Shown: positions 15,802-25,252 of the stretch, piece after piece
Layout: every line of letters begins with the position of its first letter
Numbering within the stretch: position 1 is the stretch's first letter
Assembly: GCF_004340905.1 (NCBI RefSeq)
Contig: NZ_SLXD01000006.1
Span: forward strand, 1 to 64,000
Length of the DNA: 64,000 nt
Direction of reading: 5' to 3'
Source: Rubrivivax gelatinosus
Lineage (GTDB): Bacteria; Pseudomonadota; Gammaproteobacteria; Burkholderiales; Burkholderiaceae_C
Notes under the pieces: generated by a model
Seen by the model: only the letters and a program-made list of their open reading frames with translations
Databases searched by the model: none
What the model was told of the DNA's origin: nothing
Program-made: the position numbers and the translations under genes

Positions 15802-16764
15802 ATGCTCTCGCGCCGCAACCCCCAGCTCAACCGCCACGGCGAGCTGATCCACCTGCTGTCCATCGAAGGCCTGCCGCGCCCGGTGCTGACCCAGATCCTG
15901 GACACCGCCGGCACCTTCCTGTCGGTCAACGACCGCGAGGTGAAGAAGGTGCCGCTGCTGCGCGGAAAGAGCGTGTTCAACCTGTTCTTCGAGAACAGCA
16001 CGCGCACCCGCACCACCTTCGAGATCGCCGCGACGCGGCTGTCGGCCGACGTCATCAACCTGGACATCAACAAGAGCAGCACCGCCAAGGGCGAGAGCCT
16101 GCTGGACACGATCGCCAACCTGTCGGCGATGCACGCCGACATGTTCGTCGTGCGCCACAGCGAGAGCGGCGCGCCCTACCTGATCGCCCAGCACTGCGCG
16201 CCGCACGTGCACGTGGTCAATGCCGGCGACGGCCGCCACGCGCACCCGACGCAGGCGCTGCTCGACATGTACACGATCCGCCACTACAAGCGCGACTTCA
16301 CGCAGCTGACGGTGGCCATCGTCGGCGACATCGTGCACTCGCGCGTGGCGCGCTCGGACATCCACGCGCTGAACGTGCTCGGCGTGCCCGAGATCCGCGC
16401 CGTCGGCCCCAAGACCCTGGTGCCGGGCGACCTCGCCGGCATGGGCGTGCGCGTCTGCCACGACATGGCCGAAGGCATCCGCGACGCCGACGTGATCATC
16501 ATGCTGCGCCTGCAGAACGAGCGCATGAGCGGCGCGCTGCTGCCGTCGGCCGGCGAGTACTTCAAGAACTACGGCCTGACGCCGGAGAAGCTGGCGCTGG
16601 CCAAGCCCGACTGCATCGTCATGCACCCGGGCCCGATCAACCGCGGCGTCGAGATCGAGTCCTCGGTCGCCGACGGCACGCACAGCGTCATCCTGCCGCA
16701 GGTGACCTTCGGCATCGCGGTGCGCATGGCGGTGATGTCGACGATCGCCGGCAACCAGGCCTGA
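15802..16764 (+). CDS. pyrB: aspartate carbamoyltransferase catalytic subunit
   Basis: Makes carbamoyl-aspartate, the committed step of pyrimidine synthesis. Carbamoyl phosphate loop STRTRTTFE, the SSTAKGES lysine loop, the HPTQALLD motif and the C-terminal HPGPINRG are all visible; 320 aa. ATG 15802 has GGGAGG close upstream; the frame is open from 15763, but that would add an unlikely Pro-rich leader. No pyrI is present; followed after 4 bp by the inactive dihydroorotase homolog, which is expected to form the dodecameric complex known from Pseudomonas. Confidence 0.96.
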   Translation: MLSRRNPQLNRHGELIHLLSIEGLPRPVLTQILDTAGTFLSVNDREVKKVPLLRGKSVFNLFFENSTRTRTTFEIAATRLSADVINLDINKSSTAKGESLLDTIANLSAMHADMFVVRHSESGAPYLIAQHCAPHVHVVNAGDGRHAHPTQALLDMYTIRHYKRDFTQLTVAIVGDIVHSRVARSDIHALNVLGVPEIRAVGPKTLVPGDLAGMGVRVCHDMAEGIRDADVIIMLRLQNERMSGALLPSAGEYFKNYGLTPEKLALAKPDCIVMHPGPINRGVEIESSVADGTHSVILPQVTFGIAVRMAVMSTIAGNQA

Positions 16765-16768
16765 ACCC

Positions 16769-18073
16769 ATGAAGATCCTCATCCGCAACGGCCGCGTCGT
16801 CGACCCGGCCACCGGCCGCGACGAGACGGCCGACCTCGCGATCGCCTCCGGCCGCATCGTCGGCCTCGGCGCCGTCGGCGACTTCCAGGCCGACCGCACG
16901 ATCGACGCCACGGGCCTGGTCGTCGCGCCCGGCCTCGTCGACCTCGCCGCGCGCCTGCGCGAACCCGGCCAGGAGCACGAAGGCATGCTCGAGAGCGAGC
17001 TGGCGGCCGCGGCCGCCGGCGGCGTCACCAGCCTCGTCTGCCTGCCCGACACCGACCCCGTGCTCGACGAGCCGGGGCTGGTGGAGATGCTGAAGTTCCG
17101 CGCCCGCAAGTTGAGCCGCTGCCGGCTGTTCCCGCTGGGGGCGCTGACGCGCCGGCTCGAAGGCACGACGCTCGTGGAGATGACCGAGCTGACCGAGGCC
17201 GGCTGCGTTGGCTTCTCGCAGGTCGACGTCGCGGTCCAGGACACCCAGGTGCTGCTGCGTGCGATGCAGTACGCCGCGACCTTCGGCTACGCCGTCTGGC
17301 TGCGGCCGCAGGACGGCTGGCTGGGCAAGGGCGTCGCCGCGTCGGGCGCGGTGGCCACGCGCATGGGGCTGTCGGGCGTGCCGGTGGCCGCCGAGACGGT
17401 GGCGCTGCAGACCATCCTCGAGCTGGTGCGTGTCACCGGCTGCCGCGTGCACCTGTGCCGGCTGTCCAGCGCCGCCGGCGTCCGGCTCGTGCGCGCCGCC
17501 AAGGCCGAGGGTCTGCCGGTCACGGCCGACGTCAGCATCAACTCGCTGCACCTGACCGACGTCGACATCGGCTTCTTCAACGCCGACATGCGGCTGACGC
17601 CGCCGCTGCGCCAGCAGGCCGACCGCGACGCGCTGCGCGCCGCGCTGGCCGACGGCACGATCGACGCGCTGGTGTCCGACCACAACCCGGTCGCCGAGGA
17701 CATGAAGAACCTGCCGTTCGGCGAGGCCGAGCCCGGCGCCACCGGGCTGGAGCTGCTGCTGAGCCTGGCGCTGCGCTGGGGCCGCGACCACGGCCTGACG
17801 CTGGCCCAGGCGCTGGCGCCGGTGACGCAGGCGCCGGTGCGGGTGCTCGGCGAGGCCGTCGGTTCGCTGGTCTCCAGCGCCGGCCGGCTGGTCGAGGGCG
17901 GCGTCGCCGACGTCTGCGTCTTCGACCCGGCGGCCGAGTGGCAGGTCGCGCCGGCGGCGCTGGCCAGCCAGGGCAAACACACGCCGTTCGCGTTCTCGTC
18001 CACCGGCATGGCGCTGCCCGGCCGGGTGCGTGCGACGCTGGTGGCGGGCACGGTCGCCTACGAGGCCGCTTGA
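16769..18073 (+). CDS. pyrX: dihydroorotase homolog PyrC' (probably non-catalytic ATCase partner)
   Basis: Amidohydrolase-fold protein, 434 aa, aligned end to end with type I dihydroorotases but lacking the metal site. At the canonical PGxxDxHxHLREPG motif it reads PGLVDLAARLREPG, so both histidines are replaced (Ala60, Arg62). The later histidines are also changed (WLRPQD where a His is expected, HLCRLSSA with Arg for the second His), while VSDHNP keeps the Asp. In Pseudomonas such a pyrC' gene encodes an inactive subunit needed to assemble active PyrB. A functional pyrC should therefore lie elsewhere in the genome. It overlaps the next gene by 4 bp if that starts at TTG 18070. Confidence 0.92.
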   Translation: MKILIRNGRVVDPATGRDETADLAIASGRIVGLGAVGDFQADRTIDATGLVVAPGLVDLAARLREPGQEHEGMLESELAAAAAGGVTSLVCLPDTDPVLDEPGLVEMLKFRARKLSRCRLFPLGALTRRLEGTTLVEMTELTEAGCVGFSQVDVAVQDTQVLLRAMQYAATFGYAVWLRPQDGWLGKGVAASGAVATRMGLSGVPVAAETVALQTILELVRVTGCRVHLCRLSSAAGVRLVRAAKAEGLPVTADVSINSLHLTDVDIGFFNADMRLTPPLRQQADRDALRAALADGTIDALVSDHNPVAEDMKNLPFGEAEPGATGLELLLSLALRWGRDHGLTLAQALAPVTQAPVRVLGEAVGSLVSSAGRLVEGGVADVCVFDPAAEWQVAPAALASQGKHTPFAFSSTGMALPGRVRATLVAGTVAYEAA

Positions 18074-18807
18074 GCGCGGTGCTGCGCGCGCCCTGGCGCG
18101 TCGCCGGCGTGCTGCTGCACGGCCTGCGCGGCGTGGTGATGGCGCTGTGGATCTTCCCGCGGCTGGACGCCGCGGGGCGCCACCGGCGCACACGCTGGTG
18201 GGCCGCGACGATGCTGCGCTGCCTGGGCATCGAGCTGCGTGTGCAGGGCGAGTTCCGCCCCGGCGCCAAGCTGATCGTCGCCAACCACCTGTCGTGGCTG
18301 GACATCATGGCGATCCACTCGGTCTGCCCCGAGGCACGTTTCGTCTCCAAGGCCGACGTGCGCCAGTGGCCGGTGGCCAACCGCCTGGTCGACGCCGCGG
18401 GCACGCTGTACCTGGAGCGCGAGAGCAAACGCGATGCGCTGCGTGTCGTGCACCGCATGGCCGAGGCGCTGCAGGCCGGCGACACCGTCGCCGTCTTCCC
18501 CGAAGGCACGACCGGCGACGGCCGCGAGCTGCTGCCCTTCCACGCCAACCTGCTGCAGGCGGCGATCGCCACCGGCGCGCCGGTGCAGGCGGTGGCGCTG
18601 CGTTACGCCGAACCCGGCCATGCGGTCAGCCCGTCGGCCACCTGGATCGGTGCCGAGACACTGGCGGCCAACGTCTGGAAACTCGCCCGCGCGCGCGGCG
18701 TCGTGCTGCACCTGACGGTGCTGCCGGCCGAGGCCAGCGCCCACGCCGACCGTCGCGCGCTGGCGGCGCGCTTGCGCGAACAGATCGCCGCTGCGCTGCC
18801 CGGCTGA
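18070..18807 (+). CDS. 1-acyl-sn-glycerol-3-phosphate acyltransferase family protein
   Basis: Membrane acyltransferase of the PlsC type, about 245 aa, for phospholipid or related lipid acylation. The HX4D catalytic motif appears as NHLSWLDI and the second block as FPEGTTGDG, with one N-terminal hydrophobic segment ([19 protein letters not shown]). No ATG lies near the beginning: TTG 18070 overlaps the pyrC' stop and GTG 18079 is the alternative. It is 13 bp before the phosphorylase-like gene, so it looks like part of the pyr operon. Substrate is not predictable; ornithine-lipid acyltransferases (OlsA) belong to the same superfamily. Confidence 0.88.
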   Translation: MSAVLRAPWRVAGVLLHGLRGVVMALWIFPRLDAAGRHRRTRWWAATMLRCLGIELRVQGEFRPGAKLIVANHLSWLDIMAIHSVCPEARFVSKADVRQWPVANRLVDAAGTLYLERESKRDALRVVHRMAEALQAGDTVAVFPEGTTGDGRELLPFHANLLQAAIATGAPVQAVALRYAEPGHAVSPSATWIGAETLAANVWKLARARGVVLHLTVLPAEASAHADRRALAARLREQIAAALPG

Positions 18808-18820
18808 AGGCCGTGAGCCG

Positions 18821-20344
18821 ATGAACCGTCCGACCCTCGCCGTGCGCCGCCTCGGCATCGACACCTGGCGCGAGAACGTCGCCTTCCTGCACCGCGACTG
18901 CCCGGTGGTGCGGGCCGCCGGTTTCCAGGCCCTGTCCAAGGTGACGATCGCCGCCGGCGGCCGGAGCATCGCCGCGGTGTTGAACGTCGTCGACGACCTC
19001 CGGCTGCTCGAGCCGCTGCAGCTGGGCCTGAGCGAACAGGCCTTCGCACGCCTGGGGGCTGCCGACGGCGACAGCGTCTCGATCGAACACGCCGCGCCGC
19101 CGCCCTCGCACGCCGCGCTGCGGCGCAAGATCGCCGGCGAGCGCCTGGGGCGCGAGGAGCTGCACGCCGTCGTCGCCGACATCGCCGCCGAGCGCTACAC
19201 CAAGGTCGAACTGGCCGCCTTCGTCGTCGCGACGCAGCAGTACGAGCTCGACCGCGAGGAGGTGCTGCACCTGACCGAGTCGATGATCGCCGCCGGCCGG
19301 CGCCTGGACTGGAACGGCAGCGGCGGCGGCCGGCCCATCGTCGACAAACACTGCATCGGCGGCGTGCCGGGCAACCGCACGTCGATGCTGGTCGTGCCCA
19401 TCGTCGCCGAACACGGCCTGCTGTGCCCCAAGACCTCGTCGCGTGCGATCACCTCGCCGGCCGGCACCGCCGACACGATGGAGGTGCTGGCCGAGGTCGA
19501 GCTCGCGCCCGAGCGGCTCAAGCAGATCGTGCACGCCGTCAACGGCTGCCTGGCCTGGGGCGGAACGGCGGCGCTGTCGCCGGCCGACGACGTGCTGATC
19601 GCCGTCGAGCGCCCGCTGGCGATCGACTCGCCGGGGCAGATGATCGCCTCCATCCTGTCCAAGAAGATCGCCGCCGGCTCGACGCACCTGGTGCTCGACA
19701 TCCCCGTCGGGCCGACGGCCAAGGTGCATTCCGAAGCCGCGGCGCAGCGCCTGAAGCGGGTCTTCGAGTTCGTCGCCGAGCGCCTGGGGCTGACGCTGGA
19801 GGTGATGCTGACCGACGGCCGCCAGCCGGTGGGCCGCGGCATCGGCCCGGTGCTGGAGGCGCGCGACGTGATGCAGGTGCTGCGCCACGACCCGCAGGCG
19901 CCGCCGGACCTGCGTGCCAAGGCGATCCGCCTGGCCGGCCGCATGATCGAGTTCGACCCCGCGGTGCGTGGCGGCGACGGCGAGCGCATCGCCACGCAGA
20001 TCCTCGACTCGGGCCGCGCGCTGGCGCGGCTGGAGGCCATCGTCGACGCCCAGGGCCGGCGCGCCGACCCGCCGCCGCCCGGGCCCCTGGTCTTCGACGT
20101 GCCGGCGCCGGCCGACGGCGTCGTCGCCGGCATCGACAACCTGCGCCTGGCGCGCATCGCCGGGCTGTCGGGCGCGCCGCAGATGGCCGGCGCCGGGCTG
20201 GACCTGTTCGTCAAGATCGGCGACGCGGTGCGCCGCGGCGAGCCGCTCTACCGCATCCATGCCTGCGTCGCCGCCGACCTGGAGTTCGCGCGCCGCGAGG
20301 CGCTGCACGACTGCGCCTACGTCTTCGCCGGAGCCGCCCGATGA
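18821..20344 (+). CDS. AMP phosphorylase / thymidine phosphorylase-like protein
   Basis: Phosphorolytic nucleoside or nucleotide phosphorylase, 507 aa. An N-terminal domain of about 85 residues precedes the standard glycosyltransferase family 3 helical domain (GERLGREEL), the central domain with [14 protein letters not shown] and the signature [17 protein letters not shown], and a C-terminal alpha/beta domain. The extra N-terminal domain and the '[10 protein letters not shown]' form match the archaeal AMP phosphorylase branch rather than bacterial DeoA (which has 'TGGTLDKLE'). Bacterial members are annotated 'putative thymidine phosphorylase'; the true substrate is not established here. Its TGA overlaps the ATG of a PRPP-synthetase-like gene. 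Confidence 0.9.
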   Translation: MNRPTLAVRRLGIDTWRENVAFLHRDCPVVRAAGFQALSKVTIAAGGRSIAAVLNVVDDLRLLEPLQLGLSEQAFARLGAADGDSVSIEHAAPPPSHAALRRKIAGERLGREELHAVVADIAAERYTKVELAAFVVATQQYELDREEVLHLTESMIAAGRRLDWNGSGGGRPIVDKHCIGGVPGNRTSMLVVPIVAEHGLLCPKTSSRAITSPAGTADTMEVLAEVELAPERLKQIVHAVNGCLAWGGTAALSPADDVLIAVERPLAIDSPGQMIASILSKKIAAGSTHLVLDIPVGPTAKVHSEAAAQRLKRVFEFVAERLGLTLEVMLTDGRQPVGRGIGPVLEARDVMQVLRHDPQAPPDLRAKAIRLAGRMIEFDPAVRGGDGERIATQILDSGRALARLEAIVDAQGRRADPPPPGPLVFDVPAPADGVVAGIDNLRLARIAGLSGAPQMAGAGLDLFVKIGDAVRRGEPLYRIHACVAADLEFARREALHDCAYVFAGAAR

Positions 20345-21219
20345 GCCTGCTGCTCGCCTTCGACGACGAACTGACGCTGGCCCGGCCGCTGGCCGCGGTG
20401 CTGGGCTGGCCGCTGGCGGTGGTCGGGCGCCACGTCTTCCCCGACGGCGAGTCGCGGCTGCGGCTGCCGCCGGCGCTGCCGCCGCGGGTCGCGCTGCTGC
20501 GCGGGCTGCAGCGGCCCAACGAACGCCTGGCCGAGCTGATGCTGGTCGCCGGCGGCACGCGTGAACTCGGCTGCCGCGAGCTGACGCTGGTCGCGCCCTA
20601 TCTGGGCTACATGCGCCAGGACATCGCCTTCACGCCGGGCGAGGTCGTCAGCCAGCGCCACCTGGGGCGCGCGCTGGCCGCCTGGTTCGACGCCGTGATC
20701 ACCGTCGACCCGCATCTGCACCGGGTGGCGACGATGGACGAAGTCGTGCCCGGGCGGCGCGGCGTCGCGCTGGGCGCCGCGCCGCTGCTCGGCCGGCTGG
20801 CCGCCGAACGTGTGCCCGGCGCGCTGCTGGTCGGCCCGGACGCCGAATCCGAGCAGTGGGTGACGGTGGCCGCCGAGGCCGCCGGGCTGGAGCACGCGGT
20901 CTGCATGAAGCAGCGCCACGGCGACCGCGACGTCGACGTCGCGCTGCCGGCGGCCGAGGTCGCCGGGCGTGCCGTCGTGCTGCTCGACGACGTCGCCAGC
21001 ACCGGGCGCACGCTGCAGGCGGCGGCGCGCGGGCTGCTCGAGCGTGGTGCCGCCAGCGTCGACGTCGCGGTCACGCACGCGCTCTTCGTCGGCGACGCCC
21101 TGGCCGAGCTGCGCGCCGCCGGCGTGCGCCAGGTCTGGAGCAGCGACTGCGTCGCGCACGAGAGCAACGCCGTCTCGGTGGTGCCGCTGCTGGCGCAGGC
21201 CTTGGAAGACCCGTCCTAG
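20341..21219 (+). CDS. ribose-phosphate pyrophosphokinase-like protein
   Basis: PRPP synthetase family, 292 aa, slightly shorter than housekeeping Prs (about 310-320). Features: FPDGES in the N-terminal half, the YLGYMRQD stretch with the flexible-loop residues [16 protein letters not shown], and the C-terminal PRPP-binding loop [12 protein letters not shown]. The sequence resembles archaeal-type enzymes more than the usual bacterial PrsA, so a main prs gene is expected elsewhere. ATG 20341 overlaps the phosphorylase stop. Last gene of the operon; a strong inverted repeat follows 17 bp after its stop. Confidence 0.88.
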   Translation: MSLLLAFDDELTLARPLAAVLGWPLAVVGRHVFPDGESRLRLPPALPPRVALLRGLQRPNERLAELMLVAGGTRELGCRELTLVAPYLGYMRQDIAFTPGEVVSQRHLGRALAAWFDAVITVDPHLHRVATMDEVVPGRRGVALGAAPLLGRLAAERVPGALLVGPDAESEQWVTVAAEAAGLEHAVCMKQRHGDRDVDVALPAAEVAGRAVVLLDDVASTGRTLQAAARGLLERGAASVDVAVTHALFVGDALAELRAAGVRQVWSSDCVAHESNAVSVVPLLAQALEDPS

Positions 21220-21236
21220 CCGTTCCGTGGCCGGCT

Positions 21237-21260
21237 CCCTCTCCCGCGTGCGGGAGAGGG
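21237..21260. repeat. palindromic hairpin between convergent prs-like gene and gpmA
   Basis: Perfect inverted repeat with 11-bp arms CCCTCTCCCGC and GCGGGAGAGGG around GT. It lies between two converging stops, so it could terminate both transcripts, although it has no T-run. A longer copy of the same palindrome occurs at 56965-56994, so it is a dispersed element. Confidence 0.8.
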
Positions 21261-21265
21261 GGAAC

Positions 21266-22009
21266 TCAGGCCTTGCCCTGGCTCGCCACCGCGGCGGCGG
21301 CCTTGGCCGCGGCCTCGGGGTCGCCGAGGTAGTAGCTGCGGATCGGCTTCAGGTCGTCGTCGAGCTCGTAGACCAGCGGGATGCCGTTGGGGATGTTGAG
21401 GCCGACGATGTCGGCGTCGCTGATGCCGTCCAGGTACTTCACCAGCGCGCGGATGCTGTTGCCGTGCGCGGCGATGACCAGGCGCTGACCGTCCTTGATG
21501 GCCGGCGCCAGGCATTCGTTCCAGAACGGCAGCACGCGCGCGACGGTGTCCTTCAGGCACTCGGTCAGCGGCACCTGCTCGGGCGCCAGCCTAGCGTAAC
21601 GCGGGTCCTGGCGCTGGCCACGCGGGTCGGCGGCGTCGAGCACCGGCGGCGGCGTGTCGTAGCTGCGGCGCCAGACCAGCACCTGCTGGTCACCGTACTG
21701 CTTGGCCATGTCGGCCTTGTTCAGGCCCTGCAGCGCGCCGTAGTGGCGTTCGTTCAGGCGCCAGTCCTTGACGACCGGCAGCCAGGTGCGCTCCATCGCG
21801 TCCAGGCAGTGCCAGAGCGTCCAGATGGCACGCTTCAACACCGAGGTGTAGGCGACGTCGAACTCGTAGCCGGCGGCCTTGAGCAATCGGCCCGCTTCGC
21901 GCGCCTGGGCGACGCCGGTGTCGGTCAGCGGGACGTCGGTCCAGCCGGTGAAACGGTTCTCGAGGTTCCAGGTGGATTCCCCGTGACGGATCAGGACGAG
22001 CTTGTGCAT
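21266..22009 (-). CDS. gpmA: 2,3-bisphosphoglycerate-dependent phosphoglycerate mutase
   Basis: Glycolytic/gluconeogenic interconversion of 3- and 2-phosphoglycerate, cytosolic, 247 aa. Catalytic histidine motif [10 protein letters not shown] at the N-terminus, [28 protein letters not shown] and the second histidine in [12 protein letters not shown] are all intact. The C-terminus is slightly Ala-rich. Start ATG 22009; a TAGAAT hexamer on the same strand ends 7 nt before it. Divergent from the rhodanese gene. Confidence 0.97.
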   Translation of the reverse strand: MHKLVLIRHGESTWNLENRFTGWTDVPLTDTGVAQAREAGRLLKAAGYEFDVAYTSVLKRAIWTLWHCLDAMERTWLPVVKDWRLNERHYGALQGLNKADMAKQYGDQQVLVWRRSYDTPPPVLDAADPRGQRQDPRYARLAPEQVPLTECLKDTVARVLPFWNECLAPAIKDGQRLVIAAHGNSIRALVKYLDGISDADIVGLNIPNGIPLVYELDDDLKPIRSYYLGDPEAAAKAAAAVASQGKA

Positions 22010-22016
22010 GGGCCGA

Positions 22017-22026
22017 ATTCTATAAT
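22017..22026. promoter_or_regulatory. divergent -10 elements for gpmA and the rhodanese gene
   Basis: An AT-rich island in GC-rich DNA. On the plus strand TATAAT (22021-22026) is a perfect -10 consensus reading toward the rhodanese operon. On the minus strand TAGAAT (22022 down to 22017) ends 7 nt before the gpmA ATG. The two hexamers overlap by two bases, so the two polymerase complexes should exclude each other. No clear -35 is seen for either. Confidence 0.55.
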
Positions 22027-22058
22027 TCGCGCCCTCTGCCGCCTTTGACCCCGACGCC

Positions 22059-22670
22059 TTGAACTTCCTCATCGAAAACTGGATGCTCGTCTTCATGGCC
22101 GCCCTCTCGGGTGGCCTGCTCGTGTGGCAGACGATCCAAGGCGGCGTCGGCCGCGGTGTGCCGCCTGCCGAGGCGGTGCGGCTGATCAACCGCGAGAAGG
22201 GCGTGCTGATCGACGTCTGCGAGAGCGCCGAGTACGAGAAGGGCCACGCCGTCGGCGCGCGCAACATCCCGCTGGCGACGCTCGTCGACGCCAAGGGCCT
22301 GCCGGGCAACAAGACGCTGCCGATCCTGCTGCTGTGCGCCTCGGGCGCCCGCGCCGGTCGCGCCGCCGCGCAGCTGCAGAAGGCGGGCTACGAGAAGGCC
22401 GTCGCGGTGGCCGGCGGCAACGCCGCCTGGCGCGAAGCCAACCTGCCGATGGAAAGCGGCGCCAAGGGCGACAAGCCCGAGAAGGTCGAGAAGGCCGAGA
22501 AGACCGACAAGAAGGCCAAGCCCGCCAAGGCCGAAGCCAAAGCCCTGCCGGCGCCGGCCGCCGAAGCCCCGGCAACGCCGGCGGCTCCCGTGGACGAGCC
22601 CGCGCCGTCGGTGGCCGAAGCCCCGGCGGTCGAGCCCCAGACCCCGCCGCAGGAGCCCAAGGGCGCCTGA
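22059..22670 (+). CDS. membrane-anchored rhodanese-like protein
   Basis: Single rhodanese domain after an N-terminal hydrophobic anchor ([16 protein letters not shown]), about 203 aa. The sulfurtransferase active-site loop is LCASGARAG, with Cys at the expected position, and [12 protein letters not shown] matches the rhodanese substrate region. After about residue 128 the protein becomes a Lys/Glu- then Pro/Ala-rich tail of some 75 residues with no known fold. The order rhodanese-grxC-secB-gpsA is conserved in proteobacteria. Start TTG 22059 gives MNFLIENW, which matches homologs; ATG 22083 is the alternative. Confidence 0.9.
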   Translation: MNFLIENWMLVFMAALSGGLLVWQTIQGGVGRGVPPAEAVRLINREKGVLIDVCESAEYEKGHAVGARNIPLATLVDAKGLPGNKTLPILLLCASGARAGRAAAQLQKAGYEKAVAVAGGNAAWREANLPMESGAKGDKPEKVEKAEKTDKKAKPAKAEAKALPAPAAEAPATPAAPVDEPAPSVAEAPAVEPQTPPQEPKGA

Positions 22671-22766
22671 GCCCGGTGCGCGGCACGCCCCGCGCGCTTC
22701 TGGGTCTTGTCATCCGCCGGACAATTTGCCCCGAGCCTGCCGTTCCAGCGCGGGCGAGGAAAGTGC

Positions 22767-23024
22767 ATGAGTCCCGTCCGGATGTACACGACCCAGGTCT
22801 GCCCGTACTGCCTGCGCGCCAAGGCGCTGCTCAAGCAGCGTGGCGTCGGCACGATCGAGGAGGTCCGCGTCGACCTGGATCCCGCCCAGCGCGACGCGAT
22901 GATCGCGCTCACCGGACGCCGCACCGTGCCGCAGATCTTCATCGGCGAGACCCACGTCGGCGGCTGCGACGACCTGATCGCGCTGGACCAGCGCGGCGGC
23001 CTCGCCCCCCTGCTCGCGGGCTGA
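22767..23024 (+). CDS. grxC: glutaredoxin 3
   Basis: Small glutathione-dependent disulfide reductase, 85 aa. The redox motif CPYC follows MYTTQV, the cis-proline segment RTVPQIFI and the glutathione-binding GGCDDL are intact. ATG 22767 is preceded by GAGGAAAG. The frame continues upstream to 22707, but that extension has no glutaredoxin similarity. Second gene of the rhodanese-grxC-secB-gpsA cluster. Confidence 0.96.
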   Translation: MSPVRMYTTQVCPYCLRAKALLKQRGVGTIEEVRVDLDPAQRDAMIALTGRRTVPQIFIGETHVGGCDDLIALDQRGGLAPLLAG

Positions 23025-23116
23025 TCCGCCCGGGGCGGGAGCCCCGGTTCGGTGGTCCATAATCGCCGGCCGCTGCCGCCCGAACCCGGGCGGCCACCCC
23101 CCAACACGGAAGCACC

Positions 23117-23587
23117 ATGGCCGACGAGACCCCCGTTTTCCAGATCCAGCGCATGTACCTGAAGGACTTGTCGCTGGAGCAGCCGAACTCGCCGCAGATC
23201 CTGCTCGAGCAGCAGCAGCCGGCGGTCGAGATCAACCTCGCGATGGCCGCCGAGGTCGTCGCCGACGGCATCTTCGAGGTCACCGTCACCGCCACCGTCA
23301 CGACCAAGGTCGCCGACAAGACGCTGTTCCTCGTCGAGGCCAAGCAGGCCGGCATCTTCGAGATCCGCAACATCCCCGACGAGCAGATGCAGGGCATCCT
23401 GAGCATCGTCTGCCCGCAGATGGTCTACCCCTACCTGCGCGCCATCGTCTCGGACGTCTGCACGCGCGCCGGCTTCCCGCCGATCCTGCTGAACGAGGTC
23501 AACTTCCAGGCCATGTTCGAGGCCCGCATGCAGGCCGAGGCCGCCCAGGCCAACGGCGGCTCGCCGATCATCACCTCGGCGAACTGA
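23117..23587 (+). CDS. secB: protein-export chaperone SecB
   Basis: Tetrameric cytosolic chaperone that delivers preproteins to SecA, 156 aa. Typical are [14 protein letters not shown], the [10 protein letters not shown] stretch and the C-terminal [12 protein letters not shown] with the short tail. A CATAAT hexamer at 23058-23063 in the 92-bp gap before it may be a -10 element, so secB could have its own promoter. Confidence 0.97.
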   Translation: MADETPVFQIQRMYLKDLSLEQPNSPQILLEQQQPAVEINLAMAAEVVADGIFEVTVTATVTTKVADKTLFLVEAKQAGIFEIRNIPDEQMQGILSIVCPQMVYPYLRAIVSDVCTRAGFPPILLNEVNFQAMFEARMQAEAAQANGGSPIITSAN

Positions 23588-23634
23588 TCGCCTTCGCGGG
23601 GCCTTCGCGGCCCCGCCTTCGCGCTGCCGACACG

Positions 23635-24615
23635 ATGAAGATCGCCGTCCTCGGCGCCGGTGCCTGGGGCACGGCGCTCGCCGCCGCGGCCGCGCCGCGC
23701 CACGACGTCCTCTTGTGGACGCGTGACGCCGCCCAGGCCGCCGACATCGCGGCCACCGGCCGCAACACCCGCTATCTTGGCGACGAGCCGCTGCCCGCCG
23801 GCCTGCGTGTCAGCGCTGACCGCGACGCCGCGCTCGCCCACGGCGAAGGCGGCCTGCTGGTCATCGCCACGCCGATGGCCGGGCTGCGTGAACACCTGGG
23901 ATCGCTGCCTGACGAGCGCCCCGCGCTCTGGGCCTGCAAGGGCTTCGAGAGCGGCACCGGCCGGCTCGGCCACGAGATCGCGCGCGAGCTGCGCCCCGGC
24001 GCCGCCGGTGGCGTGCTGTCGGGCCCGAGCTTCGCGCTCGAGGTGCTGCGCGGCCAGCCGACGGCGCTGGTCGCCGCCAGCGAGTCCGACACGCTGGCCG
24101 CCACGGCGGTCGAGGCCTTCCACAGCGACACGCTGCGCGTCTACACCTCGCGGGACATCGTCGGCGTCGAAGTCGGCGGCGCGGTGAAGAACGTGCTCGC
24201 GATCGCCACCGGCATCGGCGACGGCCTGGCCGCCACCGGGCTCAACGCGCGCGCCGCGCTGGTCACGCGCGGGCTGGCCGAGATGACGCGGCTGGGCGTC
24301 GCGCTCGGTGGCCAGGCGGCCACCTTCATGGGTCTGTCGGGCCTGGGCGACCTGGTGCTCACCGCCACCGGCGACCTGTCGCGCAACCGCAAGGTCGGCC
24401 TGGCGCTGGCCGCCGGCAAGGCGCTGCCCGACATCCTGGCCGAGCTCGGCCACGTCTCCGAAGGCGTCTACAGCGCTGCCACCGTGCTGCAGCGCGCGCG
24501 TGCGCTGGGCGTCGAGATGCCGATCACCGAAGCCGTCGTCGAGGTACTCGAAGGCCGCGTCTCGCCCGAGACCGCGCTGCGGCGGCTGATGGGCCGCCAG
24601 TCGAAGGCCGAGTAG
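23635..24615 (+). CDS. gpsA: NAD(P)H-dependent glycerol-3-phosphate dehydrogenase
   Basis: Reduces dihydroxyacetone phosphate to sn-glycerol-3-phosphate for phospholipid synthesis, 326 aa. Rossmann motif [10 protein letters not shown] (residues 7-16), the WACKGFE motif, LSGPSFA, the catalytic lysine in [13 protein letters not shown] and the [12 protein letters not shown] loop are present. It ends the secB-side cluster; a structured non-coding stretch follows before the convergent trmL. Confidence 0.97.
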   Translation: MKIAVLGAGAWGTALAAAAAPRHDVLLWTRDAAQAADIAATGRNTRYLGDEPLPAGLRVSADRDAALAHGEGGLLVIATPMAGLREHLGSLPDERPALWACKGFESGTGRLGHEIARELRPGAAGGVLSGPSFALEVLRGQPTALVAASESDTLAATAVEAFHSDTLRVYTSRDIVGVEVGGAVKNVLAIATGIGDGLAATGLNARAALVTRGLAEMTRLGVALGGQAATFMGLSGLGDLVLTATGDLSRNRKVGLALAAGKALPDILAELGHVSEGVYSAATVLQRARALGVEMPITEAVVEVLEGRVSPETALRRLMGRQSKAE

Positions 24616-24657
24616 CCTTCGGCTGTTGACCACACGGCTCCCCCGAGCCCCCTCCGA

Positions 24658-24713
24658 GAGGGTGCTCCAGCTCGTTCGAGCGCACCCTCCAGCCTCCCTC
24701 CGTGAGGGAGGCT
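24658..24713. repeat. double-hairpin intergenic element between gpsA and trmL
   Basis: Two adjacent perfect inverted repeats. The first pairs GAGGGTGC (24658-24665) with GCACCCTC (24682-24689) and has an inner stem GCTCG/CGAGC. The second pairs AGCCTCCCTC (24691-24700) with GAGGGAGGCT (24704-24713) around CGT. It may act as a terminator for the converging genes or be a REP/BOX-like repeat. Confidence 0.75.
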
Positions 24714-24767
24714 CCAGTTTGTATGACGTCCGATGCGCTGCGGGTCCGCCGCGGCCTGCGCGGACGG

Positions 24768-25238
24768 CTATGCGGCGCCGTCGTATCCGTTCTGCCGCCA
24801 GGCGTCGAAGACCGCGACCGCCACCGCGTTGCTGAGGTTCAGGCTGCGCTGGCCGGCGCGCATCGGCAGGCGCACGCGCTGCGTGTCGGGAAAACGCGCC
24901 AGCAGCTCGGCCGGCAGGCCGGCGCTCTCGGCGCCGAAGACCAGCCAGTCGCCTGCTTGCCAGCGCTGCTCGGCCAGCGGGTGCGAGCCGCGGGTCGTGA
25001 ACACAAACATCCGCGCCGGGTCGGGGCGCTCGGTCTCCAGCAGCGCGTCCCAGCAGGCGTGGCGGCGCACCGGCGCGTACTCGTGGTAGTCCAGCCCGGC
25101 ACGGCGCAGCTGCTTGTCGTCCATCGAATAACCCAGCGGCTCGACGAGGTGCAGCCGGCATCCGGTGTTGGCCGCCAGGCGGATGACGTTGCCGGTGTTC
25201 GGCGGGATTTCGGGGTGGACGAGCACGATGTCGAACAT
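24768..25238 (-). CDS. trmL: tRNA (cytidine(34)-2'-O)-methyltransferase
   Basis: SPOUT-class methyltransferase for the wobble base of certain leucine tRNAs, 156 aa. N-terminal VLVHPEIPPNTGNVIR and the C-terminal knot (LPMRAGQRSLNLSNAVAV) are the family hallmarks, with FGAESAGLP between. ATG 25238; 14 bp separate it from the upstream comF stop on the same strand. A TATGGT hexamer ends 6 nt before the ATG. Confidence 0.95.
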   Translation of the reverse strand: MFDIVLVHPEIPPNTGNVIRLAANTGCRLHLVEPLGYSMDDKQLRRAGLDYHEYAPVRRHACWDALLETERPDPARMFVFTTRGSHPLAEQRWQAGDWLVFGAESAGLPAELLARFPDTQRVRLPMRAGQRSLNLSNAVAVAVFDAWRQNGYDGAA

Positions 25239-25252
25239 CGGCCGACCATAAC

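Noticed and set aside
22707-22766. N-terminal extension of glutaredoxin from 22707
   Set aside because: It has no glutaredoxin similarity, and ATG 22767 has a good purine-rich ribosome site.
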